Under the pieces are notes generated by a model, which saw only the letters and a program-made list of their open reading frames with translations, made no database searches and was not told the origin of the DNA. A DNA stretch of 7,530 nucleotides. Source: Planctomycetota bacterium. GTDB taxonomy: Bacteria; Planctomycetota; SKW154. The position numbers were made by a program, and so were the translations under genes. Every line of letters starts with the position of its first letter. Positions within the stretch are counted from its first letter, which is position 1. The DNA is taken from the NCBI GenBank assembly GCA_026418755.1, contig JAOAAR010000084.1:1-7530 (forward strand), read 5' to 3'. Shown piece after piece: positions 1 to 5,829 of this stretch.

Positions 1-200
1 CTGATGCGTGCTGTGTAGTGTGCAAAGATGCGGCGGATGCGGATGCTGCTGCAACGGCGTTTGCGAATCGGGTGAAGAGAGCGGAAGATGTGCGTAGGAT
101 AGCAACAGAAGCGTTACTTCATCCGAAGGTTAAGGGGGTAGTCGGGGTGGCGGATAAGTTTCTCTCTGCCGGTGGGTGCGTTCGTTTGACATATTGTTAG
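1..200 (+). CDS. UPF0280 (COG2122) ApbE-like protein, C-terminal part
   Basis: This is the 3' end of a gene whose start lies before the window. The frame is open from base 3 and ends at TAG 198-200, giving about 65 visible residues. The stretch ADADAAATAFANRV, followed about 20 residues later by HPKVKGVVGVADK, matches the conserved C-terminus of the UPF0280 family (ADAAAT..N, then a GVV.V.DK-like segment), which is distantly related to the flavin transferase ApbE. In methanogens the homologue (MA1715) is genetically tied to homocysteine synthesis from aspartate semialdehyde; its exact biochemical step is not settled. The two genes that follow are the other known members of that set, which strongly supports the call. 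The stop codon overlaps the AGGAGG ribosome binding site of the next gene, so the genes are probably translated in coupling. The family call rests on a short fragment. The GTG at 18 lies inside the domain and is not a credible start. Confidence 0.75.
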   Translation, partial: DACCVVCKDAADADAAATAFANRVKRAEDVRRIATEALLHPKVKGVVGVADKFLSAGGCVRLTYC

Positions 201-213
201 GAGGAGATGGGAT

Positions 214-642
214 ATGGGGGCTGAAGTGAGAAGGGCGGCTATTTTACATTTTCCGTCGGAGGTTGTTGACAAGCCGATTGTGTGCCGAGTGATAAAGCAG
301 TTTGACATCGAAGTGAATATCGTAGAAGCACATATTAACCCGAATGAAGATGGGATGATGATGGTTTTTCTTGAAGGAGAGAAGAGGGAAGTGGACAGAG
401 TGATAGATTATATGAGAGGGTATGGCGTGAAGATAGCGCTACCGGAGAAAGGGGTTTGGTTGGACGAGACTAAATGTGTGGAGTGTGGGGCTTGTGTAGC
501 ACATTGCGTCACAAAGGCTCTCGTACTTAACAGAGAGACTATGAGAGTGGAGTTTAACTCTGACAGGTGTATAGCCTGTCATCTGTGTATTCCAGCTTGT
601 GGGTATGGTGCGCTGAAGAGTTCTATAGTGTTAGGAGATTGA
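214..642 (+). CDS. NIL-domain 2x[4Fe-4S] ferredoxin-like protein (MA1822 type)
   Basis: The protein has 142 residues in two parts. Residues ~6-78 form a NIL domain, a small ACT-like fold otherwise found on methionine transporter ATPases. Residues ~80-140 form a bacterial-type diferredoxin with C88xxC91xxC94xxxC98 and C119xxC122xxC125xxxC129. By ferredoxin precedent each cluster would take three cysteines of one motif and the last of the other. The usual proline after the fourth cysteine is absent in both motifs (V99, G130). Homologues such as MA1822 of Methanosarcina act with the COG1900 protein in making homocysteine from aspartate semialdehyde and sulfide, presumably passing electrons or sulfur. 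No signal peptide is visible, so it is cytoplasmic. The start is supported by AGGAGG at 199-204, 9 bases before the ATG. The gene ends 3 bases before the COG1900 gene. The domain call is firm; the role is inferred from family and neighbours. Confidence 0.92.
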   Translation: MGAEVRRAAILHFPSEVVDKPIVCRVIKQFDIEVNIVEAHINPNEDGMMMVFLEGEKREVDRVIDYMRGYGVKIALPEKGVWLDETKCVECGACVAHCVTKALVLNRETMRVEFNSDRCIACHLCIPACGYGALKSSIVLGD

Positions 643-645
643 GAG

Positions 646-1914
646 ATGGTAAAGAGAGGGAGAAGAAAGACTGGATTGGGAAAAGTGGATTCGCGTATTG
701 GTGGGGGGGATGCAAAGGGGACAGTGAAGAAGAGCATAGAGGAGATAAATGCGAAGATAGAGAAGGGGAAGGTGGTCGTGGTAACGGCAGAGGAGATGAA
801 GAAGATTGTGGAGGAAGAGGGGGTTAGAAGGGCTGCTGAGAAGGTGGATGTAGTGACGACTGCGACATTCGGTCCGATGTGTTCCTCGGGTGCGCTTTTG
901 AATGTCGGGCATAGTAAGCCGAGAATAAAGATAGAGGAGGCATATTTGAATGGAGTGCGGGTAGCCTCGGGGCTGGCTGCGGTTGACCTGTATTTGGGGG
1001 CGACGGCGCTGCGACCGGACGACCCACGGAACAGACAGCATCCTGGCAAGTTTGAATACGGTGGAGGGTTTGTGATAGAGGAGTTGGTTCGAGGAGAGAA
1101 GGTTCAGTTCGAGGCATATGGTTACGGAACGGATTGTTACCCACGCCGTTCGGTTAAGACCTCTCTTACGCTTAAAAGTCTGAACAGTGCGGTGTTGTTG
1201 AACCCGAGGAATGCTTATCAAAGTTATAATGTAGCGGTGAATGCAGACCCGAAAAGGACTCTTTACACATATATGGGAATCTTGCGCCCCAATCTTGGAA
1301 ATGCGAATTATTCCACGACAGGCGGTTTAAGTCCTTTGTTTAACGACCCGTATTTGAGAAGAATTGGTATAGGGACACGGATTCTGGTTGCTGGGGCGGA
1401 TGGCTATGTTTTCTGGTGGGGAACACAGCATCGAGTAGTGGAGCGCACGGAGAAAGGGATTCCGAAGGCGCCTGCTGCAACTCTTGCGACTGTAGCAAAT
1501 ATGAAGCGGATGGATGCGACTTTTTTGCGTGGTGTTTCGCTGACAGGATACGGTGTCTCGCTTGCTGTAGGGATAGCGATACCGATTGCGATACTTGATG
1601 AGGAGACGGCAAGGTTCTGTGCGGTGAGAGACGAAGATATTCTGATGCCTGTGGTTGATTATAGTGTGGATTATCCGCAGTCTACGGGGAAGACATTGGG
1701 CTTGGTGGACTACGGTTCACTCCGTCGTGGGCGAGTGAGAATTGGGGGAAAGGAGGTTGAAACGGCGCCTCTGTCGAGTTATCATAAAGCATTGGAGTTG
1801 GCTCAACTTCTAAAGGAGAGAATCAAGGGAGGTACATTCTTTCTTTCGGGGTGGGTTGAAAGGTTGCCGAGCGAAGGGGAAGATGCGGAATTGAAGGCGT
1901 TAGTAGTATCTTGA
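646..1914 (+). CDS. Homocysteine biosynthesis protein, HcyBio/COG1900 (DUF39) family
   Basis: The protein has 422 residues. The HcyBio domain covers residues ~29-405, after a basic, glycine-rich N-terminal extension of about 28 residues. Family blocks seen in order are TTATFGPMCSSGA (C79), AAVDLYLGAT (~111-120), EAYGYGTDCYPR (C164), NPRNAYQSYNVAVN (~187-199), LGNANYSTTG (~217-226), GIGTRI (~241-246), GYGVSLAVGI (~301-310) and TAPLSSY (~373-379). The two cysteines in the MCSSG and GTDCYPR blocks are the strongly conserved ones expected to carry sulfur chemistry. In methanogens this family converts aspartate semialdehyde plus sulfide to homocysteine, bypassing homoserine. The methanogen MA1821 carries C-terminal CBS domains; this protein ends without them. 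ATG at 646 follows AGGAG (633-637) with an 8-base spacer, the site lying inside the upstream gene. The family is certain; the reaction is by homology, supported by the UPF0280 and NIL-ferredoxin genes before it and the aspartokinase gene downstream. Confidence 0.93.
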   Translation: MVKRGRRKTGLGKVDSRIGGGDAKGTVKKSIEEINAKIEKGKVVVVTAEEMKKIVEEEGVRRAAEKVDVVTTATFGPMCSSGALLNVGHSKPRIKIEEAYLNGVRVASGLAAVDLYLGATALRPDDPRNRQHPGKFEYGGGFVIEELVRGEKVQFEAYGYGTDCYPRRSVKTSLTLKSLNSAVLLNPRNAYQSYNVAVNADPKRTLYTYMGILRPNLGNANYSTTGGLSPLFNDPYLRRIGIGTRILVAGADGYVFWWGTQHRVVERTEKGIPKAPAATLATVANMKRMDATFLRGVSLTGYGVSLAVGIAIPIAILDEETARFCAVRDEDILMPVVDYSVDYPQSTGKTLGLVDYGSLRRGRVRIGGKEVETAPLSSYHKALELAQLLKERIKGGTFFLSGWVERLPSEGEDAELKALVVS

Positions 1915-1929
1915 TTTGGAGGGAGAGGT

Positions 1930-2517
1930 ATGAGAAGAGAGGGGGCTATATGTGTTCTGGTGCTGCTTGCGCTGATAGGATGTAAGACGGATGGAGGAGC
2001 AAAGAAACCATTGGATTTAGAGATAACGGTTGCGCTGATTAAGACGGATTTCGGCGAGATAGCGATTGAGTTGTTTGAGAATGATGCGCCTAAGACTTGC
2101 GCGAATTTCATCAAGTTGGCGAAGGAGAAGTTTTATGATAATCTTATCTTTCATAGAGTTGTCAAAGATTATGTGATACAGGGGGGGTGTCCGAAAGGCG
2201 ACGGCACAGGAGGTCCTGGCTGGACTATACCGCTTGAAGTGACGCAGCACAAACACATTCCTGGTGCGGTAGGGATGGCTCGGATGCAGGAGCCTGATAC
2301 GGCAGGGAGTCAATTTTATATCTGTTGCGCCAGACTGGAGCATTTGGATGGGAAATACTGCATTTTCGGGCAGGTGATAAGGGGAATGGATGTGGTGCGG
2401 AAGATAGAGGAGGTAGAGGTTGAGCCATTTTTTATAGGTGGGACAGCACTGCATAAGCCGAAAGAGCCGGTTTTTATCCGCTCAGTTCAGATTGTTAAGG
2501 AAAAGAAGAAGACTTGA
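1930..2517 (+). CDS. Cyclophilin-type peptidyl-prolyl cis-trans isomerase, predicted lipoprotein
   Basis: The protein has 195 residues. The N-terminus has R2-R3, a hydrophobic stretch (~6-17) and the lipobox L15-I-G-C18, so it should be exported, lipidated on C18 and face the outside of the cytoplasmic membrane or the periplasm. The cyclophilin domain spans ~33-190. Catalytic-site motifs are intact: F74-H-R76, the YVIQGG block with Q84, GMARM (~115-119), SQFYI with F129, and LDGKYCIFGQV (~139-149). The position of the cyclosporin-binding tryptophan of human cyclophilin A is histidine (H138), a change of the kind found in many bacterial cyclophilins. It should catalyse prolyl bond isomerisation during folding of exported proteins. 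ATG at 1930 follows GGAGGG (1918-1923), 15 bases after the HcyBio stop. The stop overlaps the aspartokinase start. An envelope folding catalyst is unexpected inside a cytoplasmic amino-acid operon; no functional link is visible. Confidence 0.93.
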   Translation: MRREGAICVLVLLALIGCKTDGGAKKPLDLEITVALIKTDFGEIAIELFENDAPKTCANFIKLAKEKFYDNLIFHRVVKDYVIQGGCPKGDGTGGPGWTIPLEVTQHKHIPGAVGMARMQEPDTAGSQFYICCARLEHLDGKYCIFGQVIRGMDVVRKIEEVEVEPFFIGGTALHKPKEPVFIRSVQIVKEKKKT

Positions 2518-3914
2518 TAGTAATAAAGTTCGGGGGTTCACTTCTCAAGGATGCAGAGAGCATTCTCAGGTGTGCGGCAGAGGTTTCTGCTCAGGCGGGG
2601 CGTTCTCCTGTTGTTGTCGTTTCTGCTCTAAATGGCGTGACTGATATTCTCATCGAGAATGCTGCGAGGGCGCTTGCTGCCAAAGCGGACCCTTCCGATT
2701 TGCGCAGGCTCCATTTCGGAATTCTCAAGGACTTAGGGCTTGAGGCTCAGACTGTTGAGAGGATGCTCTTTGATGTGGAGGTGTTGTTGCGAGGGATACA
2801 GCAGGTTGGAGAACTTTCTGTCCGTGTTTTTGACAGGCTGCTCTCGTACGGAGAGCGGATGAGTTCCGTGATTTTTACTCAGGTGTTGCGGAAGGTAGGA
2901 CTACCTGCGTATTCAGTCTGCTCTTATGACATAGGATTTCTGACTGATTCCAAGCATACTGAGGCGGAGCCTCTGCCTGATATTGAAAAGAATCTGCGTC
3001 AGAACATTCAGAGAGTGGGAGGGATTCCGGTAGTCACGGGGTTCATCGCAAAGGATAGACAAGGAAACATAACGACCATAGGGCGTAACGGGAGCGACCT
3101 GACAGCGAGTGTTTTGGCTTGTGCATTGGACGCGGAAGAGTTACAGATATATACACATACTGACGGTCTGATGAGTGCTGACCCGAAGGTGGTAAAGGAT
3201 GCGGTTATGGTGAGCCATTTGACATATCAAGAGGCTGCAGAGTTGGCTTATTTTGGCGCTACGGTTCTTCACCCGAAGACCCTTCTTTCCGTAACTTCCA
3301 AGCGGATTCCTGTAAGGCTCCGTCCTTTGGCGAACACAAAGAAGGAGACTCTAATCAGTAGCAGAAAATCTTCAGAGGTGCCGATTCTCACATATCGGAG
3401 TCCTGTTGCTCTGGTAAATATCCACACACATAGACTTTCTCCGATTCTTAACGATTTGGGCTCTCTTTCTGCTCTGTTCGGGCAGGCGGGACTGAAGCCG
3501 ATTGCAATTACGAACACTCTTTCTACATTCACCGCAGTTGTCGAGGAAGAACCTTTCAGAAAGAAGAGTGATTATCGGGTTTCTGGCAGTTGGGTCGAGT
3601 TTCCTCGTCAGAAGGGTGAAGCGCTGGAAGAGCAGTTTCGTTTCTTCAGGGAAGGGCTTACGGAGAAGGCTAATGCGGAGATAAGGAGAGGATGTGCGTT
3701 AGTCTGTGCTGTTTCAGAGAGTTTGAAGGAGCAGAAGGGAATTCTAAAAACGGTGCTTCAGGTAATAGAAGGGGCGAAGGCAGCGGTACATATATTTTCC
3801 ACCACTTCCTCAGCGATTGCCCTAATGACAGCGGTGGACAAGGATGATGTTGCCGCTGTTCTTACGAAACTCCACAGATTTTTCCTTACCAGAAAACATT
3901 CTCTTAAAAGATGA
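2514..3914 (+). CDS. lysC: Aspartokinase, monofunctional, with C-terminal ACT domains
   Basis: The protein has 466 residues. It phosphorylates aspartate to 4-aspartyl phosphate, the first step towards aspartate semialdehyde, lysine, threonine and methionine. The amino acid kinase domain (~1-285) shows KFGGS (K5), VVSALNGVTD (~35-44), SYGERMSS (111-118), TGFIAKD (~175-181), TTIGRNGSDLTAS (187-199), TDGLMSADPKVV (216-227) and AAELAYFGATVLHPKT (241-256). The GRNGSD form resembles the ThrA/MetL/LysC class. Two ACT-like segments follow at ~298-345 and ~393-460, which usually bind an end-product amino acid; which one cannot be read from the sequence. No homoserine dehydrogenase is fused. TTG at 2514 is forced as the start: an in-frame TAA lies at 2496-2498 and no other start codon occurs before KFGGS. 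TTG overlaps the cyclophilin TGA (TTGA), implying translational coupling; AAGGA at 2497-2501 is a weak, distant ribosome site. The symbol lysC is used loosely, because the paralogue type is uncertain. Confidence 0.93.
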   Translation: MIVIKFGGSLLKDAESILRCAAEVSAQAGRSPVVVVSALNGVTDILIENAARALAAKADPSDLRRLHFGILKDLGLEAQTVERMLFDVEVLLRGIQQVGELSVRVFDRLLSYGERMSSVIFTQVLRKVGLPAYSVCSYDIGFLTDSKHTEAEPLPDIEKNLRQNIQRVGGIPVVTGFIAKDRQGNITTIGRNGSDLTASVLACALDAEELQIYTHTDGLMSADPKVVKDAVMVSHLTYQEAAELAYFGATVLHPKTLLSVTSKRIPVRLRPLANTKKETLISSRKSSEVPILTYRSPVALVNIHTHRLSPILNDLGSLSALFGQAGLKPIAITNTLSTFTAVVEEEPFRKKSDYRVSGSWVEFPRQKGEALEEQFRFFREGLTEKANAEIRRGCALVCAVSESLKEQKGILKTVLQVIEGAKAAVHIFSTTSSAIALMTAVDKDDVAAVLTKLHRFFLTRKHSLKR

Positions 3915-3933
3915 GAGCTCGAACCGCTCTTAT
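3911..3933 (+). terminator. Stem-loop at the end of the aspartokinase gene, possible weak terminator
   Basis: ATGAGAGC (3911-3918) can pair with GCTCTTAT (3926-3933) around a 7-base loop, giving 8 pairs including one G-T. The stem overlaps the aspartokinase stop codon. It is followed by GCTTCTGTTATAG, which is only moderately T-rich, so it is not a classical intrinsic terminator. Its place exactly at the end of the five-gene block is the main support. Confidence 0.35.
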
Positions 3934-4012
3934 GCTTCTGTTATAGTCAAACAACAAGCGACGAATTAGCGTTGAGACCCTATCAGCAATCTACTCACAT
4001 CCTAACATCTTT

Positions 4013-4058
4013 CCCCGTGGATTATAGCGGAATCAAAGGCGAAACGGGGGCGCTATAA
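4013..4058 (+). repeat. Two interleaved inverted repeats (pseudoknot or alternative hairpins)
   Basis: Arm A, CCCCGT (4013-4018), is fully complementary to ACGGGG (4044-4049). Arm B, TTATAGCG (4022-4029), is fully complementary to CGCTATAA (4051-4058). The order is A, B, A', B', so the pairs interleave. As RNA they could form an H-type pseudoknot, or two hairpins of which only one can form at a time. The connecting segments are 3, 14 and 1 bases; the 1-base link makes a simple coaxial pseudoknot strained, so switching between alternatives is at least as likely. The pairing is seen directly; any function is inference. Confidence 0.5.
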
Positions 4059-4259
4059 AGAAGAACCTATAGATTCAAGAACCTTCTGAGATACATTTGT
4101 GCACTCTCGCAGAACAGGCGAATTAAAAAGAGAGGCTTGTCTTTGAAGTTTTCTTAGGTTTGTAGAGGAGGCATGGAGAGGCAGAGAGCATGTTGCTCGA
4201 ACACCTGATAACACAACAGGTTAGAGATTTTAGTTAAAACATCTATTTTTCTGTTTGAG

Positions 4260-4288
4260 TTGACGGAAGTAGCACATACTATTTTCAT
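4260..4288 (+). promoter_or_regulatory. Candidate sigma-70-type promoter of dnaA
   Basis: TTGACG (4260-4265) is a 5 of 6 match to the -35 consensus. After 17 bases comes TTTCAT (4283-4288), a 4 of 6 match to the -10 consensus. An overlapping alternative is TTGAGT (4255-4260) with TACTAT (4277-4282) at 16 bases. A third -10-like hexamer, TAGAAT (4312-4317), abuts the dnaA start codon but has no well-spaced -35. The region is AT-rich, as promoters usually are. Transcription must start somewhere here if the upstream block terminates near 3933. Confidence 0.4.
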
Positions 4289-4307
4289 CGTTTTGATGAA
4301 CTATTTT
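4278..4307. repeat. 22-base-spaced direct repeat flanking a palindrome, possible operator
   Basis: ACTATTTT occurs at 4278-4285 and again at 4300-4307, start to start 22 bases, close to two helical turns. Between and overlapping the first copy lies TCATC-GTTTT-GATGA (4285-4299), a perfect 5-base inverted repeat. The element sits over the candidate -10 region and 14 bases before the dnaA start. It could bind a regulator of dnaA. The repeats are seen directly; AT-rich DNA produces such repeats readily, so function is uncertain. Confidence 0.3.
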
Positions 4308-4320
4308 AGATTAGAATAAA

Positions 4321-5700
4321 ATGAGTTTAGATATAACCGCCGCGCAGACGATATGGAGTGAAGCAGGCGTTATACTTAGAAGGAGACTCGGAGAAGGACG
4401 GTTCAGCCTCTGGCTTAAAAGGAGCAGAATCGTTCAGGTCGAAGGGAATCTCTTCTCCATAGGGCTGCCCAATATCTTCATAGTCACAATGGTGAATGAC
4501 ATTCTCAAAAAAGAGATAAAGGAAGTACTCAAGTCATTGGTTGGAGAAGAGGTTGAGATTCGATTTGTTGTGGATGCGGAACTTTTCAGAGAGCACAGAA
4601 AGATTGAAGAGGATGTGAGCAAAGCAAGGAGAGAGGCTGAGGACTGGGGGCAAGAGTATTCACTGCCATTGGATAAGCGGTTTCGCTTGGACAATTTCGC
4701 TGCGGGCGAGGTAAATAAGTTTGTGTATGACTGCGCTGTCTCGACCGTCAATGCTCTCTGTTCTTGTGGCAACCCTCTCGTTTTCTACGGTCTTTCGGAG
4801 ACAGGTAAAACTCATATTCTCCTTGCGATTGCAAACGCGTCAATTGAAAAAAATCCATCTCTTCGAGTTGTATATACGACACCGGATGCCTTCGCGAAGA
4901 GTTTCAGCCGGGCTTTAAAAAACGACGACCTGGTGAGATTCCGCACGGCTATGCGGACCTCTGATGTGTTCATTCTGGACGACGCCGATTCACTTACTGA
5001 AAATGAGAAACTGAAGGACGAATTCCTCTACACGATTGAGCAGCATCTTCATTCAGGTAGCCAGGTCATTTCAGCATTTGCTCGTCATCCCGAGATTGCA
5101 CTTGCAAACAGCAAAAGGCTCAGGGCGCGTTTCTTGAGTGGGATGCTTGTTCCTGTACTTCCCCCTGATAAAGCGGCAAGGAGGCAAATAGCACAACAGG
5201 TTTTTGACAGGTTACCGGAGACAGGGAGGCATCTCCTTGCTCAAGAGATAGCCGATTTTATAGCGACCAATTTCAGAGGTTCTGCTTCCAGCGTTCTCTC
5301 CGCCGCAAGACAGATAGCGGCATACATCACAGTAGAAGCGGTGGGGCAGAACGAGTTCGTCTCTCTTGAGAAAGCGAGTGCGCTACTGTCAGGAATCATC
5401 AAAACACAGGACCGAGAGACCATTCTTTCTTCTCTCTGCGAAACCCTCTCCGAAAAGTTTAATATTACCGAAGAGGAGTTGCGCTCAGGTTCACGGAAAA
5501 GGTATCTTTCCTCTGCCCGAAACCTCTTTTTCTACCTCGCAAAAACATTATGCGGTCTCTCTTTTTCAGAATTGGGCGGATATATGAACCGCACTCATAC
5601 TGCTGCTCACCGCTCTTTCAAACAGATAGAAAAAGAGCTGCCATCAAACCCCAAATTGGATGCTCTTGTCAAAGAAATTCTCAACAAATTGAAAAGATGA
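4321..5700 (+). CDS. dnaA: Divergent chromosomal replication initiator DnaA
   Basis: The protein has 459 residues with full DnaA layout: domain I ~6-85 (W12, RFSLWL ~27-32), a short linker ~86-115, an AAA+ domain ~118-340 and DNA-binding domain IV ~365-455. Visible motifs are FRLDNF (121-126), Walker A GLSETGKT (157-164; the usual form is GGVGLGKT), Walker B FILDD (217-221), LRARF (267-271; usually LRSRF, arginine-finger region), a sensor-2-like R319, and RTHTAAH (424-430) where DnaA normally has RDHTTVLH. The sensor-1 segment usually reading SSDRPP is SAFARHPE. The protein should bind ATP and origin DNA to open the chromosome, but its box specificity may be altered because the RDHT aspartate is threonine; R400, H426 and T427 are kept. 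An in-frame stop at 4312-4314 fixes ATG 4321 as the earliest start, yet no Shine-Dalgarno sequence precedes it. It could be the sole DnaA of a fast-evolving lineage or a paralogue; dnaN is not adjacent. Confidence 0.88.
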   Translation: MSLDITAAQTIWSEAGVILRRRLGEGRFSLWLKRSRIVQVEGNLFSIGLPNIFIVTMVNDILKKEIKEVLKSLVGEEVEIRFVVDAELFREHRKIEEDVSKARREAEDWGQEYSLPLDKRFRLDNFAAGEVNKFVYDCAVSTVNALCSCGNPLVFYGLSETGKTHILLAIANASIEKNPSLRVVYTTPDAFAKSFSRALKNDDLVRFRTAMRTSDVFILDDADSLTENEKLKDEFLYTIEQHLHSGSQVISAFARHPEIALANSKRLRARFLSGMLVPVLPPDKAARRQIAQQVFDRLPETGRHLLAQEIADFIATNFRGSASSVLSAARQIAAYITVEAVGQNEFVSLEKASALLSGIIKTQDRETILSSLCETLSEKFNITEEELRSGSRKRYLSSARNLFFYLAKTLCGLSFSELGGYMNRTHTAAHRSFKQIEKELPSNPKLDALVKEILNKLKR

Positions 5701-5711
5701 CTTAAAACAAA

Positions 5712-5729
5712 GAATAGGTTGCCCTATTT
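5712..5729. terminator. Short stem-loop between convergent dnaA and response regulator genes
   Basis: AATAGG (5713-5718) pairs with CCTATT (5723-5728) around a 4-base loop, extendable by one G-T pair. Read on the - strand the stem is followed by TCTTTGTTTTAAG, a reasonable T-rich tail for ending the ffh-rpsP-regulator transcript. On the + strand the nearest T run (5742-5746) is 13 bases downstream, so ending dnaA transcription here is less convincing. The stem is short and AT-rich, so a bidirectional terminator is plausible but unproven. The rest of 5730-5829 shows nothing else I can name. Confidence 0.45.
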
Positions 5730-5829
5730 ACATCGTGCTAGTTTTTCTCAATACTGACCTTTGCTGTATGTCTCCCTTTCGCCTTGCTTCCTGATAAACA
5801 GCATATCCGCTTACAAAGTAGTCGCCATT

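Larger units (their letters stand above)
3915..4320. other. Gene-free region between the homocysteine block and dnaA
   Basis: I find no credible protein gene here on either strand, and base composition lacks the strong purine bias of the upstream genes. I recognise no tRNA, SRP RNA, tmRNA or known riboswitch. It contains the stem-loop at 3911-3933, interleaved inverted repeats at 4013-4058, a small hairpin at 4186-4198 (GAGCA/TGCTC) and an AT-rich end (about 4200-4320) with promoter-like elements before dnaA. Only one loose match to a DnaA box exists (CGTGGATTA, 4016-4024, 7 of 9 bases to the reverse consensus), which is expected by chance. A replication origin is therefore not supported, although the place beside dnaA makes it worth testing. 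A long dnaA leader or a small RNA gene is the other possibility. Confidence 0.6.

Noticed and set aside
579..1221. Long open frames on the - strand opposite the NIL-ferredoxin and HcyBio genes.
   Set aside because: They are antisense shadows of clearly conserved + strand proteins; their translations are Ser/Pro/His-rich and resemble no family.
2514..3914. Bifunctional aspartokinase-homoserine dehydrogenase.
   Set aside because: The protein ends after the second ACT-like segment at 466 residues, with no NAD(P)-binding dehydrogenase domain in or after it.
3911..3933. tRNA-like T-loop (GGTTCGAG) on the - strand.
   Set aside because: The flanking bases cannot form the 5-pair T stem and no acceptor, D or anticodon arms are nearby; the signal is the loop of the stem-loop described.
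4164..4208. Tiny leader ORF (ATG 4173, 11 codons) after an AGGAGG sequence.
   Set aside because: The spacer between AGGAGG and ATG is only one base, too short for initiation, and the peptide has no attenuation-like residue run.
3915..4320. Replication origin beside dnaA.
   Set aside because: Only one 7-of-9 DnaA-box match (4016-4024) was found, about the number expected by chance in 400 bases on two strands; no box cluster and the skew direction is wrong. A non-standard box for the divergent DnaA cannot be excluded.
5701..5829. SRP RNA or other small RNA gene near ffh.
   Set aside because: No GGAAGGAAGCAGC-like SRP RNA motif occurs on either strand; only the short stem-loop and a loose TGCTGT/ACAGCA pair are present.
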